NCBI GenBank assembly: GCA_030651895.1
Contig: JAUSBR010000010.1
Location: 124,001-188,000, forward strand
DNA: 64,000 nucleotides
Direction: 5' to 3'
Source: Sideroxyarcus sp.
GTDB taxonomy: Bacteria; Pseudomonadota; Gammaproteobacteria; Burkholderiales; Gallionellaceae
Positions 38,466-47,366 of the stretch are shown here, one piece after another. The notes under the pieces were generated by a model. That model searched no databases and had not been told where the DNA came from. It saw only the letters and a program-made list of their open reading frames with translations. Made by a program: the position numbers and the translations under genes. Numbering within the stretch: the first letter of the stretch is position 1; each line of letters begins with the position of its first letter.

Positions 38466-40802
38466 ATGACGGATCAAAGCGAAATACAGATCGGCATCCT
38501 CAAATACGTACTGCTCTACGCTATCTTCGCCGGCCTCTGGATAATGGTCTCCGATCCAATGGTCACCATGCTCGTTTCCGAGCCTGACCATATACTCATC
38601 GCCAACACCATCAAGGGCTGGTTTTTCGTCGCTGTCACCTCGGCCCTGTTCTACGGATTGATGCGCCGCATCGTGCGCAGGATGCAGGATAACCTGGCAC
38701 GCGAGAAGGCACTGCAGGCGGAAAAACTGCGCGCACTGCAACTGCTTGACGGTATCGCCGAAGGTTCCACCGATGCCATCTTCGCCAAAGACACCCAGGG
38801 GCGTTACTTGCTGTTCAACCGGGCTGCCGCGCGTTTCATCGGAAAAACAGAGGCCGAGGTGCTGGGCCGGGACGACACCGAACTGTTCTCTCCGGCTGAT
38901 GCCCGTGCCGTTATGGCGGGAGACCGCAAGGTGATGGAGTCGAATCTGACCATGACCTATGAGGATTCCGTCGCGACCAGGAGTGGACGGACGATCTTCC
39001 AGTCGACCAAGGGCCCGTTGCATGATACGGACGGGAATGTGATCGGACTGTTTGGCATCTCGCGCGACATCACCGGGATGAAAGTGATCGAAGATGCGCT
39101 ACGGCGCGAACGCGACCGCAACCAGCGCTATCTGGACACCGTGCAGAACATCATGCTGGCGCTGGATTCGGAAGGGCGCGTTAGCATGATCAACCACTAC
39201 GGCTGCACCTTGCTAGGTTGCCGCGAGAGCGAGTTGCTGGGGCAGAACTGGTTCACCACCTGTTTGCCGCAACCGGAGGGTATCGAGACTGTTTTTCCGG
39301 TGTTCCGTCAGGTCATGTCGGGGGATATTGCCCTCGTCGAAGCTTACGAGAACGATGTGCTGTGCCGCGATGGTTCCAAGCGCACGGTCGCCTGGCACAA
39401 CGGGTTCCTGAAGAACGAGGCCGGCAACATCATCGGCACGCTCAGTTCGGGCGAAGACATCACCGAACACAAGCGCGCGGAAGCGCAGATCCACCGTCTC
39501 GCCTATTACGATTCCCTGACCGAACTGCCCAATCGCACGCTGTTGCTGGACCGGCTCGGCATGATCGTGCCGATCGCATCGCGGCAACACAGGCATGATG
39601 CATTGCTGCTCTTCAATCTCGACCGTTTCAAGAACATCAACGACACCAGCGGCCAGGCGATCGGCGATTCGCTGCTCAAGGTCGTCGCCAAAAGGCTGAG
39701 CGGCGTGCTGCGCGAGGGCGACGTGCTGGCACGCCTGTCGGGCGACGAGTTCGCGATCCTGCTCCCCGACCTGGCGCACGAGGTGAACGCGGCGGCACAC
39801 CAGACCATGCATGTGGCGGAGAAGATCCATTTCGGCTTGCGCGATCCGCTGCGGCTGGGCGAGGAACAGTTCGTGCTGACGGCCAGCATCGGTATCGCGC
39901 TGTTTCCCATCGAGGAATCGGATACACCACTGGACATATTGCGCCGTGCACAGACCGCGCTGCACCGTTCCAAAGCGAATGGCGGCGGGCAGACCACCCT
40001 GTTCGAGATCAGCATCGACGAGGTGGCCAAGCAGCGCTTCCTCATCGAGCGCGACCTACGGCTGGCCATCCCCGCGGGGCAGTTGCGGCTGTATCTGCAA
40101 CCGCAGGTCGATCCCTCCGGCAAGATCGTCGGGGCGGAAGCGCTGGTGCGCTGGCAACATCCGGAACGCGGACTGATCACGCCCGGCATGTTCATTCCCA
40201 TTGCGGAAGAATCCGATCTCATCATCGAACTCGGCCACTGGGTGTTCGGGGAGGTCTGCAAACTGATCGCTAGCGAAGCGGTGTGCGGCAAGCCTTGTCG
40301 CATCTCGGTGAACATCAGCGCGCGCCAGTTCCGTCAGCCCGATTTCGTCGCTTGGGTGAAGAACGAGCTCATCGCCAGCGGAGCCGAGCCGATGCATCTG
40401 ACCTTAGAGGTGACCGAGGGCGTGGTGATCGACAACATCAGCAGCGTGATCGCCAAAATGAACGAGCTGACGGATATGGGCATCCATTTCTCGCTGGATG
40501 ATTTCGGCACCGGCTACTCTTCGCTTGCCTACCTAAAGCGGCTGCCGATACACGAGCTGAAGATCGACAAGACCTTTGTGCAGGATGCGCCAAGCGATCC
40601 GGATGATGCTGCACTGGTAGAGACCATCCTCGCGGTGGCAAAGCTGATGCGTCTCAAGGTGGTGGCAGAGGGCGTGGAAACAGCGGAGCAGGCCGAATTC
40701 CTCAACCAGCGCGGACAGGTCATCCATCAGGGATATTTGTTCGGAAAGCCGCAACCGGCGGCAGAATTCATCAGCCTTCTGACCAGCAAGTCAAAACCAT
40801 AA
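38466..40802 (+). CDS. PAS-PAS-SGDEF-EAL protein, cyclase half degenerate
   Basis: A 778-residue protein with two N-terminal membrane spans (about 12-28 and 48-66), two PAS domains (about 92-205 and 220-335), a GGDEF-like domain and an EAL domain. In the cyclase domain the signature is SGDEF (425-429), the first metal-binding Asp is Asn (N384 in F-N-L-D-R-F-K), the usual G-H is G-Q (396-397), and the A-D-x-A-L-Y motif is A-Q-T-A-L-H. This half is probably inactive or only binds GTP. The EAL motif (558-560) and D-D-F-G-T-G-Y are intact, so it is likely a phosphodiesterase. It is 21 bases after the MASE1 gene. Confidence 0.9.
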   Translation: MTDQSEIQIGILKYVLLYAIFAGLWIMVSDPMVTMLVSEPDHILIANTIKGWFFVAVTSALFYGLMRRIVRRMQDNLAREKALQAEKLRALQLLDGIAEGSTDAIFAKDTQGRYLLFNRAAARFIGKTEAEVLGRDDTELFSPADARAVMAGDRKVMESNLTMTYEDSVATRSGRTIFQSTKGPLHDTDGNVIGLFGISRDITGMKVIEDALRRERDRNQRYLDTVQNIMLALDSEGRVSMINHYGCTLLGCRESELLGQNWFTTCLPQPEGIETVFPVFRQVMSGDIALVEAYENDVLCRDGSKRTVAWHNGFLKNEAGNIIGTLSSGEDITEHKRAEAQIHRLAYYDSLTELPNRTLLLDRLGMIVPIASRQHRHDALLLFNLDRFKNINDTSGQAIGDSLLKVVAKRLSGVLREGDVLARLSGDEFAILLPDLAHEVNAAAHQTMHVAEKIHFGLRDPLRLGEEQFVLTASIGIALFPIEESDTPLDILRRAQTALHRSKANGGGQTTLFEISIDEVAKQRFLIERDLRLAIPAGQLRLYLQPQVDPSGKIVGAEALVRWQHPERGLITPGMFIPIAEESDLIIELGHWVFGEVCKLIASEAVCGKPCRISVNISARQFRQPDFVAWVKNELIASGAEPMHLTLEVTEGVVIDNISSVIAKMNELTDMGIHFSLDDFGTGYSSLAYLKRLPIHELKIDKTFVQDAPSDPDDAALVETILAVAKLMRLKVVAEGVETAEQAEFLNQRGQVIHQGYLFGKPQPAAEFISLLTSKSKP

Positions 40803-40925
40803 ACGACCTCAGTCGTTCTAAATAGCCCGTTTTTCCGCCTTTATTCCGCGCTTGAGCCTGATGCTGACCTGATACTTTAGCGTCGAGCCGATGCCCTTGG
40901 CATCCTTTAGCGAAAGAGGTGGAAC

Positions 40926-43484
40926 ATGTCTGCACAGAAAAATATCCGTTTGGTCTCTTCCCGCGACGAGGCGGATCCCGCCGAATCCGAAGCGATACTG
41001 GAATCGCGCGGTCGCGTCGAGGCCGAGATTGAGGCGCAGTTGGCAGCCCAGGCGCGCGCCCGAGCCGAGGCCCATGCCCGAGCTGTGCTGCAGGACAAGG
41101 CCAAGCAGGAGAGTGAACTCGCCGAACTGGTCGAGGTGCGCACCCGTGCCGAGGCCGAGATCATCAATGAAGTGCAGGTCCGTGCCGGGCTGGAACGCGA
41201 ACTCAGCGCTGCCGCACATGCCAAGCGCAAGACCGAGGAGAGTCTGACCGAAGCGGTGCGAGAAAAACTGGAAGCTGAAAGACAGGCGCAGGCCGAACTC
41301 GAACAGCGCATGGCCGCTGAACAACGCCTGCGCGATGAACTGGAGCGGCAGGCGAAACTGGATCGCGAAGCGGCCTTGCTGGCCCAGGAGAAGGCGCAGA
41401 CCGAGGGGCTGGTCACGCAGAGCAAACAGCACAAACTCAAGTCCGAGAAAGAAGCGATGGCGATGGTTAACGCCAAGCTCACCGCCGAAGACTCGGCGCA
41501 GGATGCGATGAATGCCCGCGTGCGTGCCGAGATGACCGCGCTGGCCGAGAAACAGACCCGTGTGGCCGCAGAGCTGGAAGCCGAGCGCGCTGCCACGGAA
41601 CGGGCCGCGGAAGAACGCAAGCTGCTGGAGACGGTGGAGCTGCGCATCAAGGTTGAACAGGAAGCGCAGGCGGAAGTCTCCGCCCGCGTCGCTGCCGAAC
41701 TCAGACTGGCCGAAGCCGCAAAACAGGCCGTCGAGAAGGAACAGGCCGAGCGTCTGGCGGCGGAACGCAAGCTGCAAGCCGAGCAGGAGATGCTGAGTCT
41801 GCTCGAATCGCGCGTGCAGGCCGAACAACTGGCGCTCAGGGAGCGCGAAGCGGCAAATGCGGTGCTCATGCAGATCGAACTGGAAGCGCGCGATCTGCTG
41901 TCCGCCGAAGAGCAGGCCAAACGTGCCGCCGAGGTCAAGCTGCAGGCCGAGCGCGAACTGATGGAGATGGCACAGCAACGCGCCGAAGCCGATATGCGTG
42001 CCTCGCATGCCGTCGAGATGCAGGTGCATGCCGAGACAGAAGCGATCGAGCTGGCCAATCAGCGCTACGAGATGGCTGAATGTGCCCGCAGCATCGCCGA
42101 AGGCAAGGCCGAACTGGAGCGTGAGACCTTTGCCGTCGAACAGGCGCGTGCCAATGCCGACGAGCTGGCCGCAAGGGAGCTACAGAAGAAGCTTGATACG
42201 ATCAATGCCTATCTGCCGCTGGCAGAGCAGCATGCACGGATGATGGTCGAATCCTGCCTGGCAGAGGAGGAGCGACTGGCCGCGGAGACCGCCGCCATCA
42301 TCGCCCTGCAGCAGCGCACCGATGCCGACCGCGCTGCCACAGAGGCCGCCGAACTGCGCCGGGAACTGGACGAGGAGGCGGCAAAGGTTGCACAAGCGCG
42401 GGCAATTGCGGAGAATGAGGCTATCGACAAGATCACCCTGCGTATGGACACTGAACTGAAAGCTATCGAGGCCGACAACGAATGCATCGCCGCAGAAGTG
42501 CGCGCGCAGGAGATCGCCGCCGCCAAGGCAGCACTGGCCGCGCAGATACTCGCTTCGGCAAGAGAGAAGGAAGAACTGGAGATGCGTGCGCTGAACATGG
42601 CCAAGGCCCAGGCGGAAGCACTGGCGCAGGCGGTCAAGACCGAAGAAGAGACGGTGCAGGTGCAAGCCCGTGCCGCCGTGTTGGCCCGTCAGCGTATGGC
42701 TGTCGCCGAGCAGACCAAACTTCAGGCCGAACAGCACGAGCGCGACGAAGCCGCTTTGCTCGAACAGGAACAACTCAATCAGCAAGCTGAAGAAAGTATC
42801 GCCGAGTCGCGCATGCAACGCCTGGCGGCTGAGCGCCAGGCCGCTGCCGAGCAAGCCAAACTGATGGCGGAAACGCGTGAACGCGAAGAAGCTGCTTTAC
42901 TCGATATGCAACAACGCAACCTGCAAGCCGAAGAACGCCTCGCTATTGCTCGCAGGGAACGTCTGGAAGCGGAACAGAACGCAGTCAAGGCGGCCGAGGA
43001 GCGCATCGAGGCCGAGCAGCAAGCCACCGAAGCGGCACGCCAGCGCGGTCTGGCCGAGTTGCTGGCACAGCAGACCGCCAACGAGAACGCCGAGATGCAG
43101 GAACAGTTGATCGCCACCCTGACGGCGGGCGAGGAGTTGGAACGCGGCTTGATCAATGAGAATAGCGAAGAGCTGCGCCATGCCAAGGCACAGCTGGAAA
43201 CCGGCAAGCTGTTGCAGAAACTGCGCAAGACCCACCGTGTGAATCGTATCTCGCAATTCGCCCTGGCCGCTTCGTTGTTGCTGAGCGTCGGGCTTTGGGT
43301 GAACGGTTCCGGCACAAAAGCGCCGGCGGTGGAAAGCGTAGCGAGCGGAAATGTCGCTGCGGTGCAAGTCGCACCCGAACAGAAGACGGAAGAGGTCGCC
43401 AGGGTGGCAAGCCTGCGCCTCGCCACGGGTCTGGGCGACAAGACGGCGCAGAAGCCGCAGACGGAAGTCGAAAAAGAGTTCTAA
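40926..43484 (+). CDS. Long coiled-coil protein with C-terminal membrane anchor
   Basis: An 852-residue protein of unknown function composed mainly of Ala, Glu, Gln, Arg and Leu. Segments such as K-L-Q-A-E and R-V-Q-A-E recur at 14 and 21 residues, multiples of seven, as expected of a continuous heptad coiled coil. It spans about residues 20 to 765. A single hydrophobic segment (about 776-793) is followed by some 60 mostly small or charged residues, so the protein is tail-anchored with most of the rod in the cytoplasm. It has no ATPase site and is not SMC. It follows the c-di-GMP genes after 123 bases; a scaffold role is a guess. Confidence 0.8.
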   Translation: MSAQKNIRLVSSRDEADPAESEAILESRGRVEAEIEAQLAAQARARAEAHARAVLQDKAKQESELAELVEVRTRAEAEIINEVQVRAGLERELSAAAHAKRKTEESLTEAVREKLEAERQAQAELEQRMAAEQRLRDELERQAKLDREAALLAQEKAQTEGLVTQSKQHKLKSEKEAMAMVNAKLTAEDSAQDAMNARVRAEMTALAEKQTRVAAELEAERAATERAAEERKLLETVELRIKVEQEAQAEVSARVAAELRLAEAAKQAVEKEQAERLAAERKLQAEQEMLSLLESRVQAEQLALREREAANAVLMQIELEARDLLSAEEQAKRAAEVKLQAERELMEMAQQRAEADMRASHAVEMQVHAETEAIELANQRYEMAECARSIAEGKAELERETFAVEQARANADELAARELQKKLDTINAYLPLAEQHARMMVESCLAEEERLAAETAAIIALQQRTDADRAATEAAELRRELDEEAAKVAQARAIAENEAIDKITLRMDTELKAIEADNECIAAEVRAQEIAAAKAALAAQILASAREKEELEMRALNMAKAQAEALAQAVKTEEETVQVQARAAVLARQRMAVAEQTKLQAEQHERDEAALLEQEQLNQQAEESIAESRMQRLAAERQAAAEQAKLMAETREREEAALLDMQQRNLQAEERLAIARRERLEAEQNAVKAAEERIEAEQQATEAARQRGLAELLAQQTANENAEMQEQLIATLTAGEELERGLINENSEELRHAKAQLETGKLLQKLRKTHRVNRISQFALAASLLLSVGLWVNGSGTKAPAVESVASGNVAAVQVAPEQKTEEVARVASLRLATGLGDKTAQKPQTEVEKEF

Positions 43485-43508
43485 GCAGGGATCAGGGACG
43501 GGAAAGAC

Positions 43509-43534
43509 AAACGGGGGCGTCAGCCCCCGTTTTC
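43509..43534 (+). terminator. Intrinsic terminator after the coiled-coil gene
   Basis: AAACGGGGGC (43509-43518) pairs with GCCCCCGTTT (43523-43532) around a GTCA loop, and four T follow. The stem lies 24 bases after the coiled-coil stop and 22 before the stop of the opposing lipoprotein gene. It ends the plus-strand transcript; on the other strand the T run is short, so it is weaker there. Confidence 0.85.
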
Positions 43535-43555
43535 ATTTGCTGCATTGCACAGCGA

Positions 43556-44014
43556 TCAGTATTTCGTCACGCGAGCGACGCCGTCGCTCTCGATCACGCG
43601 CACCTTCTCGCCGACGGCGATTACCTCACTGTCGCCGACCGTCTGCACCACCGAGATGTAACTTCCGTCTTCAAGCTTGATGGCGTATTCGATGCCGTCC
43701 TCGCGTGTGTAGCCTTCCTCGGCTGCCGCACCGACCACGCCGCCGACCACCGCACCCAGCACCGCGGCGACTTCGCCAGTCTTGCCCCGGGCCGCGCCGC
43801 TGCCGGCGATGCCGCCGACGATGGTGCCCGCGGTCGTGCCGACCTGGCTCTTGGTGCCTTCGATGCGCACCATATGCATGCTTTCAACCACACCTACCCT
43901 GAAGTGCTGTACCTGACGCACCTGGTCACGGGTATAGATATCGCCGCCTTTCTCGCTGGCACAGCCGGCCAGCAGCAGGGCAGAAGCGAAGGGAACGATC
44001 AGTAATATTTTCAT
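43556..44014 (-). CDS. Glycine-zipper outer-membrane lipoprotein (SlyB/Pcp-like)
   Basis: A 152-residue lipoprotein. The lipobox L-L-L-A-G-C puts the lipid-modified cysteine at residue 18. A glycine-zipper two-span region follows (T-A-G-T-I-V-G-G-I-A-G-S-G then V-L-G-A-V-V-G-G-V-V-G), as in SlyB and Pcp proteins. Such proteins insert in the outer membrane and support its integrity. GGAG lies seven bases before the ATG at 44014, deciding against a longer reading frame starting inside copA's gap. It lies ten bases from the copA stop and may be co-transcribed with it. Confidence 0.87.
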   Translation of the reverse strand: MKILLIVPFASALLLAGCASEKGGDIYTRDQVRQVQHFRVGVVESMHMVRIEGTKSQVGTTAGTIVGGIAGSGAARGKTGEVAAVLGAVVGGVVGAAAEEGYTREDGIEYAIKLEDGSYISVVQTVGDSEVIAVGEKVRVIESDGVARVTKY

Positions 44015-44024
44015 GGCGATCTCC

Positions 44025-46256
44025 TTATGCGCTGGTTCGTTGCGCACCTTGCGCATCGTCTGCATCTTCGTCATCCAGATCGGGCGCAGGTTCCCCGGGT
44101 TTCCACTGTTTCAGCAACAAAGCGTTGCTGACCACCGATACCGAGCTCATCGCCATGGCGCCGCCCGCGATCATCGGATTGAGCAGGCCGAGACCGGCCA
44201 GCGGGATACCCAGCACGTTGTAGGCAAAAGCGAAGAACAGATTCTGGCGGATCTTGGAAAGTGTCACCTTGGACAGGTCGATGGCATCGGCCACGCTGTT
44301 GAGGTCGCTGCGCATCAGCGTGATGTCTGCCGCCTCGATGGCGATGTCGCTGCCGCTCTTCATGGCGAAGCTCACGTCGGCCGCGGCCAGCGCGGGGGCA
44401 TCGTTGATGCCGTCGCCGACCATGCCGACCACGGTCTGCTCGTTCCTGAGCGAGGTGACATAGCTGGCCTTGTCCTGCGGCGATACTTCGGCGATGTATT
44501 CCTCGATGCCTGCCTGTTGCGCGATGGCCTGGGCGGTGACCTGATTGTCGCCGCTCAGCATCACCACGCGTATGCCCATCTCCTGCAGGCGGGCAACGGC
44601 GACGCGGCTGCTGTCGCGGATCTTGTCGGCGAAGGCGATGTAACCGAGCAGCACGTTCTCGCGCGCGACCGCGATGACGCTCTTGCCCTGTTGCTGCAAT
44701 GCCAGTATCGATGCGTCATCCAGTGAGACGCCCTGTTGCGCGATAAAGGCGGGCGAACCGAGCATATAGAGCGAGCCGTCCAGCGTCGCGCGCAATCCGC
44801 CTCCCGGTGTCTCGCCGAAATCGGCGATAGGCAGCGGCATGATCGCCTGTGCCTTGGCGTGTTCCATGATCGCGCCGGAGAGCGGGTGAGTGGAATGTTG
44901 CGCCAGGCTGGCGGCGATGCGCGTCAATTCGCCCACGCCGCTGGCGGCGCTGGGGCGCAGGTCGGTGAGGGCGGGTTTGCCTTCGGTCAGCGTGCCGGTC
45001 TTGTCCAGCACCAGCACGGAGAGTTTGTGCGCGCGTTCCAGTGCCGCCGCATCCTTAACCAATATTCCTTCGCGTGCGGCCAAGCCGCTGGCGACGACGA
45101 CGGTGATGGGTGTCGCCAGACCCAAAGCGCAGGGGCAGGCGATGACCAGCACCGACACGGCGGTGATCAATGCATAGGCGAAATCTTTTTCCACGTACAA
45201 CCAGACGAAGAAGGTGATGACGGCAAGTACCAGCACGACCGGCACGAAGATGCCCGATATCTTGTCGGCCAGGCGCTGGATCGGCGCTTTCGAACCCTGT
45301 GCCTGCTCGACCAGACGCACGACCGCAGCCAGTTGGGTATGGCTGCCGACTGCGGTGGCGCGGCACTTGATCACGCCCTGATGGTTGAGCGTGGCAGCGT
45401 AGACCTTGTCGTTCGCCTGTTTGGTTTGCGGCATGCTTTCGCCGGTGAGCATGCTCTCGTCCAGCGACGAGGTGCCGTCCAGCACGACCCCGTCCACGGG
45501 CACGTTCTCGCCGGGACGCACGATGAAGATGTCGTCCGGGCGCAAAGAACCTACCGGGACATCCAGCACCGCGCCGTCGCGTTCTACATGGGCGATCTTC
45601 GGCTGCAACTGGATCAGTTTTTCGATGGCGCTGGATGCCTTGGCCTTGGCGCCCATCTCCAGTAGCTTGCCCATCAGCACCAGCGTGATCAGCACCGCGC
45701 TGGATTCAAAGTACACCGGCTGGTGGATATCGAGCACGACGATGGCGACACTAAGGAAATAGGCGGCACTGGTGCCCAGCGCCACCAGCAGGTCCATGTT
45801 ACCGCTGCCGTGTTTGATGCTGGCCCAGGCACCGCGGTAGAAGCGCGCGCCGATCCAGAACTGCACCGGCGTCGCCAGCAGCCACTGCATCCAGGTCGGA
45901 ACCATCAGGTGGATGTCGAAAATCATCAGCAACATTTCCAGGATCATCGGCGTAATGAGTCCCAGCGCGATGAAGAAACGCAGTTTTTCCAGTTTGTAGG
46001 CTTTGACGCGATCCGCTTTTTCCGCGGCGAAGTCGCGCGTCACATGCGCGTCGAAGCCGGTATCGCGCACCGCCTTGATCAACTCGTCCACATTGGTGCG
46101 AGCGGGGTCAAAGCTGATACTGGCCTTCTCGGTGGCCAGGTTCACCACGGCGGTGACTTCAGGTAGTTGATTCAATGCCTTTTCCAGGCGGCCGGAACAG
46201 GAGGCACAACGCATGCCGACGATCTGGAGGTCGGCGTGATTTTCTGCTTGGGACAT
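44025..46256 (-). CDS. copA: Copper-translocating P1B-type ATPase
   Basis: Exports cytoplasmic Cu(I) across the inner membrane. The 743-residue protein has one N-terminal metal-binding domain with C17-A-S-C20, the actuator motif TGES (271-274), the membrane metal site CPC (374-376), the phosphorylation motif DKTGT (418-422), the H-P locus (T-H-P-L-S-G) and GDGIND. The CPC motif and the HMA domain support Cu(I) rather than zinc. There is no clear Shine-Dalgarno sequence. I could not find a convincing CueR-type palindrome in the divergent gap to mtnP. Confidence 0.94.
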   Translation of the reverse strand: MSQAENHADLQIVGMRCASCSGRLEKALNQLPEVTAVVNLATEKASISFDPARTNVDELIKAVRDTGFDAHVTRDFAAEKADRVKAYKLEKLRFFIALGLITPMILEMLLMIFDIHLMVPTWMQWLLATPVQFWIGARFYRGAWASIKHGSGNMDLLVALGTSAAYFLSVAIVVLDIHQPVYFESSAVLITLVLMGKLLEMGAKAKASSAIEKLIQLQPKIAHVERDGAVLDVPVGSLRPDDIFIVRPGENVPVDGVVLDGTSSLDESMLTGESMPQTKQANDKVYAATLNHQGVIKCRATAVGSHTQLAAVVRLVEQAQGSKAPIQRLADKISGIFVPVVLVLAVITFFVWLYVEKDFAYALITAVSVLVIACPCALGLATPITVVVASGLAAREGILVKDAAALERAHKLSVLVLDKTGTLTEGKPALTDLRPSAASGVGELTRIAASLAQHSTHPLSGAIMEHAKAQAIMPLPIADFGETPGGGLRATLDGSLYMLGSPAFIAQQGVSLDDASILALQQQGKSVIAVARENVLLGYIAFADKIRDSSRVAVARLQEMGIRVVMLSGDNQVTAQAIAQQAGIEEYIAEVSPQDKASYVTSLRNEQTVVGMVGDGINDAPALAAADVSFAMKSGSDIAIEAADITLMRSDLNSVADAIDLSKVTLSKIRQNLFFAFAYNVLGIPLAGLGLLNPMIAGGAMAMSSVSVVSNALLLKQWKPGEPAPDLDDEDADDAQGAQRTSA

Positions 46257-46383
46257 GGGGAGAAATACTCGTGAAAAGAATAGGCCAAAAGATACGCCCG
46301 AGCGCCTTCATTGTCCATCTTGACCTTGAGCCAAACGCGGTTTCCTGTTTCAATCCGGCTTCATTCAAAAAACAGGGAAAAAC

Positions 46384-47253
46384 ATGGCTCAGGCAAGCAT
46401 CGGCATCATCGGGGGGAGCGGTGTTTACGACATCGCGGGGCTGGAAAACAAGCGCTGGGAAAAGGTCGAATCGTCTTTCGGCGCACCGTCGGATGAACTG
46501 CTGTTCGGCGAGCTCAACGGCGTCAAGCTGGCCTTCCTGCCGCGCCACGGAAGAGGACACAAGATTCCCCCGTCCGAGATCAACTTCCGCGCCAACATCG
46601 ACGTGCTGAAACGAGTAGGGGTGACTGATGTCATCTCGGTCAGTGCCGTCGGTTCTCTGCGCGAACACTTGACTCCCGGCACCTTCGTCATCGTCGACCA
46701 GTTCATCGACCGCACCTTCGCCCGCGAGAAATCGTTCTTCGGTACTGGCCTCGTCGCGCATGTCTCAATGGCGCATCCCGTGTGCAAACGCCTGGGCGAC
46801 CATATCGAAGCAGCAGCGAAGGAAGCGAGCATCAACGCCCTGCGCGGCGGCACGTACTTGGTGATGGAAGGCCCGCAGTTCTCCAGCCTCGCCGAATCCG
46901 AGCTGTATCGCCAGTGGGGCTGCGACGTGATTGGTATGACCAACATGCCCGAAGCCAAGCTCGCCCGCGAAGCCGAACTCTGCTACGCCACCGTGGCCAT
47001 GGTCACCGATTACGACTGCTGGCATCCCGACCATGACGACGTGACCGTGGAACAGATCATCAAAGTGTTGCTGGCGAATGCCGACAAAGCCAAGACGCTG
47101 GTGAAGCATCTCGTGCCGCACGTTGGCAAAGATGCCAAGGCCTGTGACTGCGGCTGCCGCACCGCGCTGCAATATGCGCTCATTACTGCACCTGACGCGC
47201 GTGATGCAGAAATGAAGAAAAAGCTGCAAGCGATAGCAGGGCGCGTGCTTTAA
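46384..47253 (+). CDS. mtnP: S-methyl-5'-thioadenosine phosphorylase
   Basis: Splits 5'-methylthioadenosine with phosphate to adenine and 5-methylthioribose 1-phosphate. The 289-residue protein has the phosphate loop G-G-S-G-V-Y-D-I, the R-H-G-R-G-H-K region, and the substrate segment G-M-T-N-M-P-E-A-K-L-A-R-E-A-E, which is typical of MTA phosphorylase. AGGGA precedes the ATG. It begins a plus-strand group with ald2, apt and mtnA. Confidence 0.93.
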   Translation: MAQASIGIIGGSGVYDIAGLENKRWEKVESSFGAPSDELLFGELNGVKLAFLPRHGRGHKIPPSEINFRANIDVLKRVGVTDVISVSAVGSLREHLTPGTFVIVDQFIDRTFAREKSFFGTGLVAHVSMAHPVCKRLGDHIEAAAKEASINALRGGTYLVMEGPQFSSLAESELYRQWGCDVIGMTNMPEAKLAREAELCYATVAMVTDYDCWHPDHDDVTVEQIIKVLLANADKAKTLVKHLVPHVGKDAKACDCGCRTALQYALITAPDARDAEMKKKLQAIAGRVL

Positions 47254-47281
47254 GATTTTGGAGAGACGCCGATTGTATTTT

Positions 47282-47355
47282 CCGTTCGTGGTGAGCCTGT
47301 CGAACCATGAACGGACCACTGAAAGATAGCCCTTTGACAGGCTCAGGGCGAACGG
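47282..47355. repeat. REP-like inverted pair upstream of ald2
   Basis: Two copies of a dispersed palindromic element in opposite orientation: CCGTTCGTGGTGAGCCTGTC followed by GAAC and a mirrored end ACGG (47282-47314), and 47330-47355, whose complement reads CCGTTCGCCCTGAGCCTGTC. The shared core is CCGTTCG(N)3TGAGCCTGTC. They lie between mtnP and the ald2 start, and translated on the minus strand they give the well-known spurious peptide F-A-L-S-L-S-K-G. Confidence 0.8.
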
Positions 47356-47366
47356 CATATTCAGAG

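Noticed and set aside
46257-46383. CueR-type copper operator upstream of copA
   Set aside because: TTGACC and partial repeats are present, but no dyad with the spacing of CueR sites was found.
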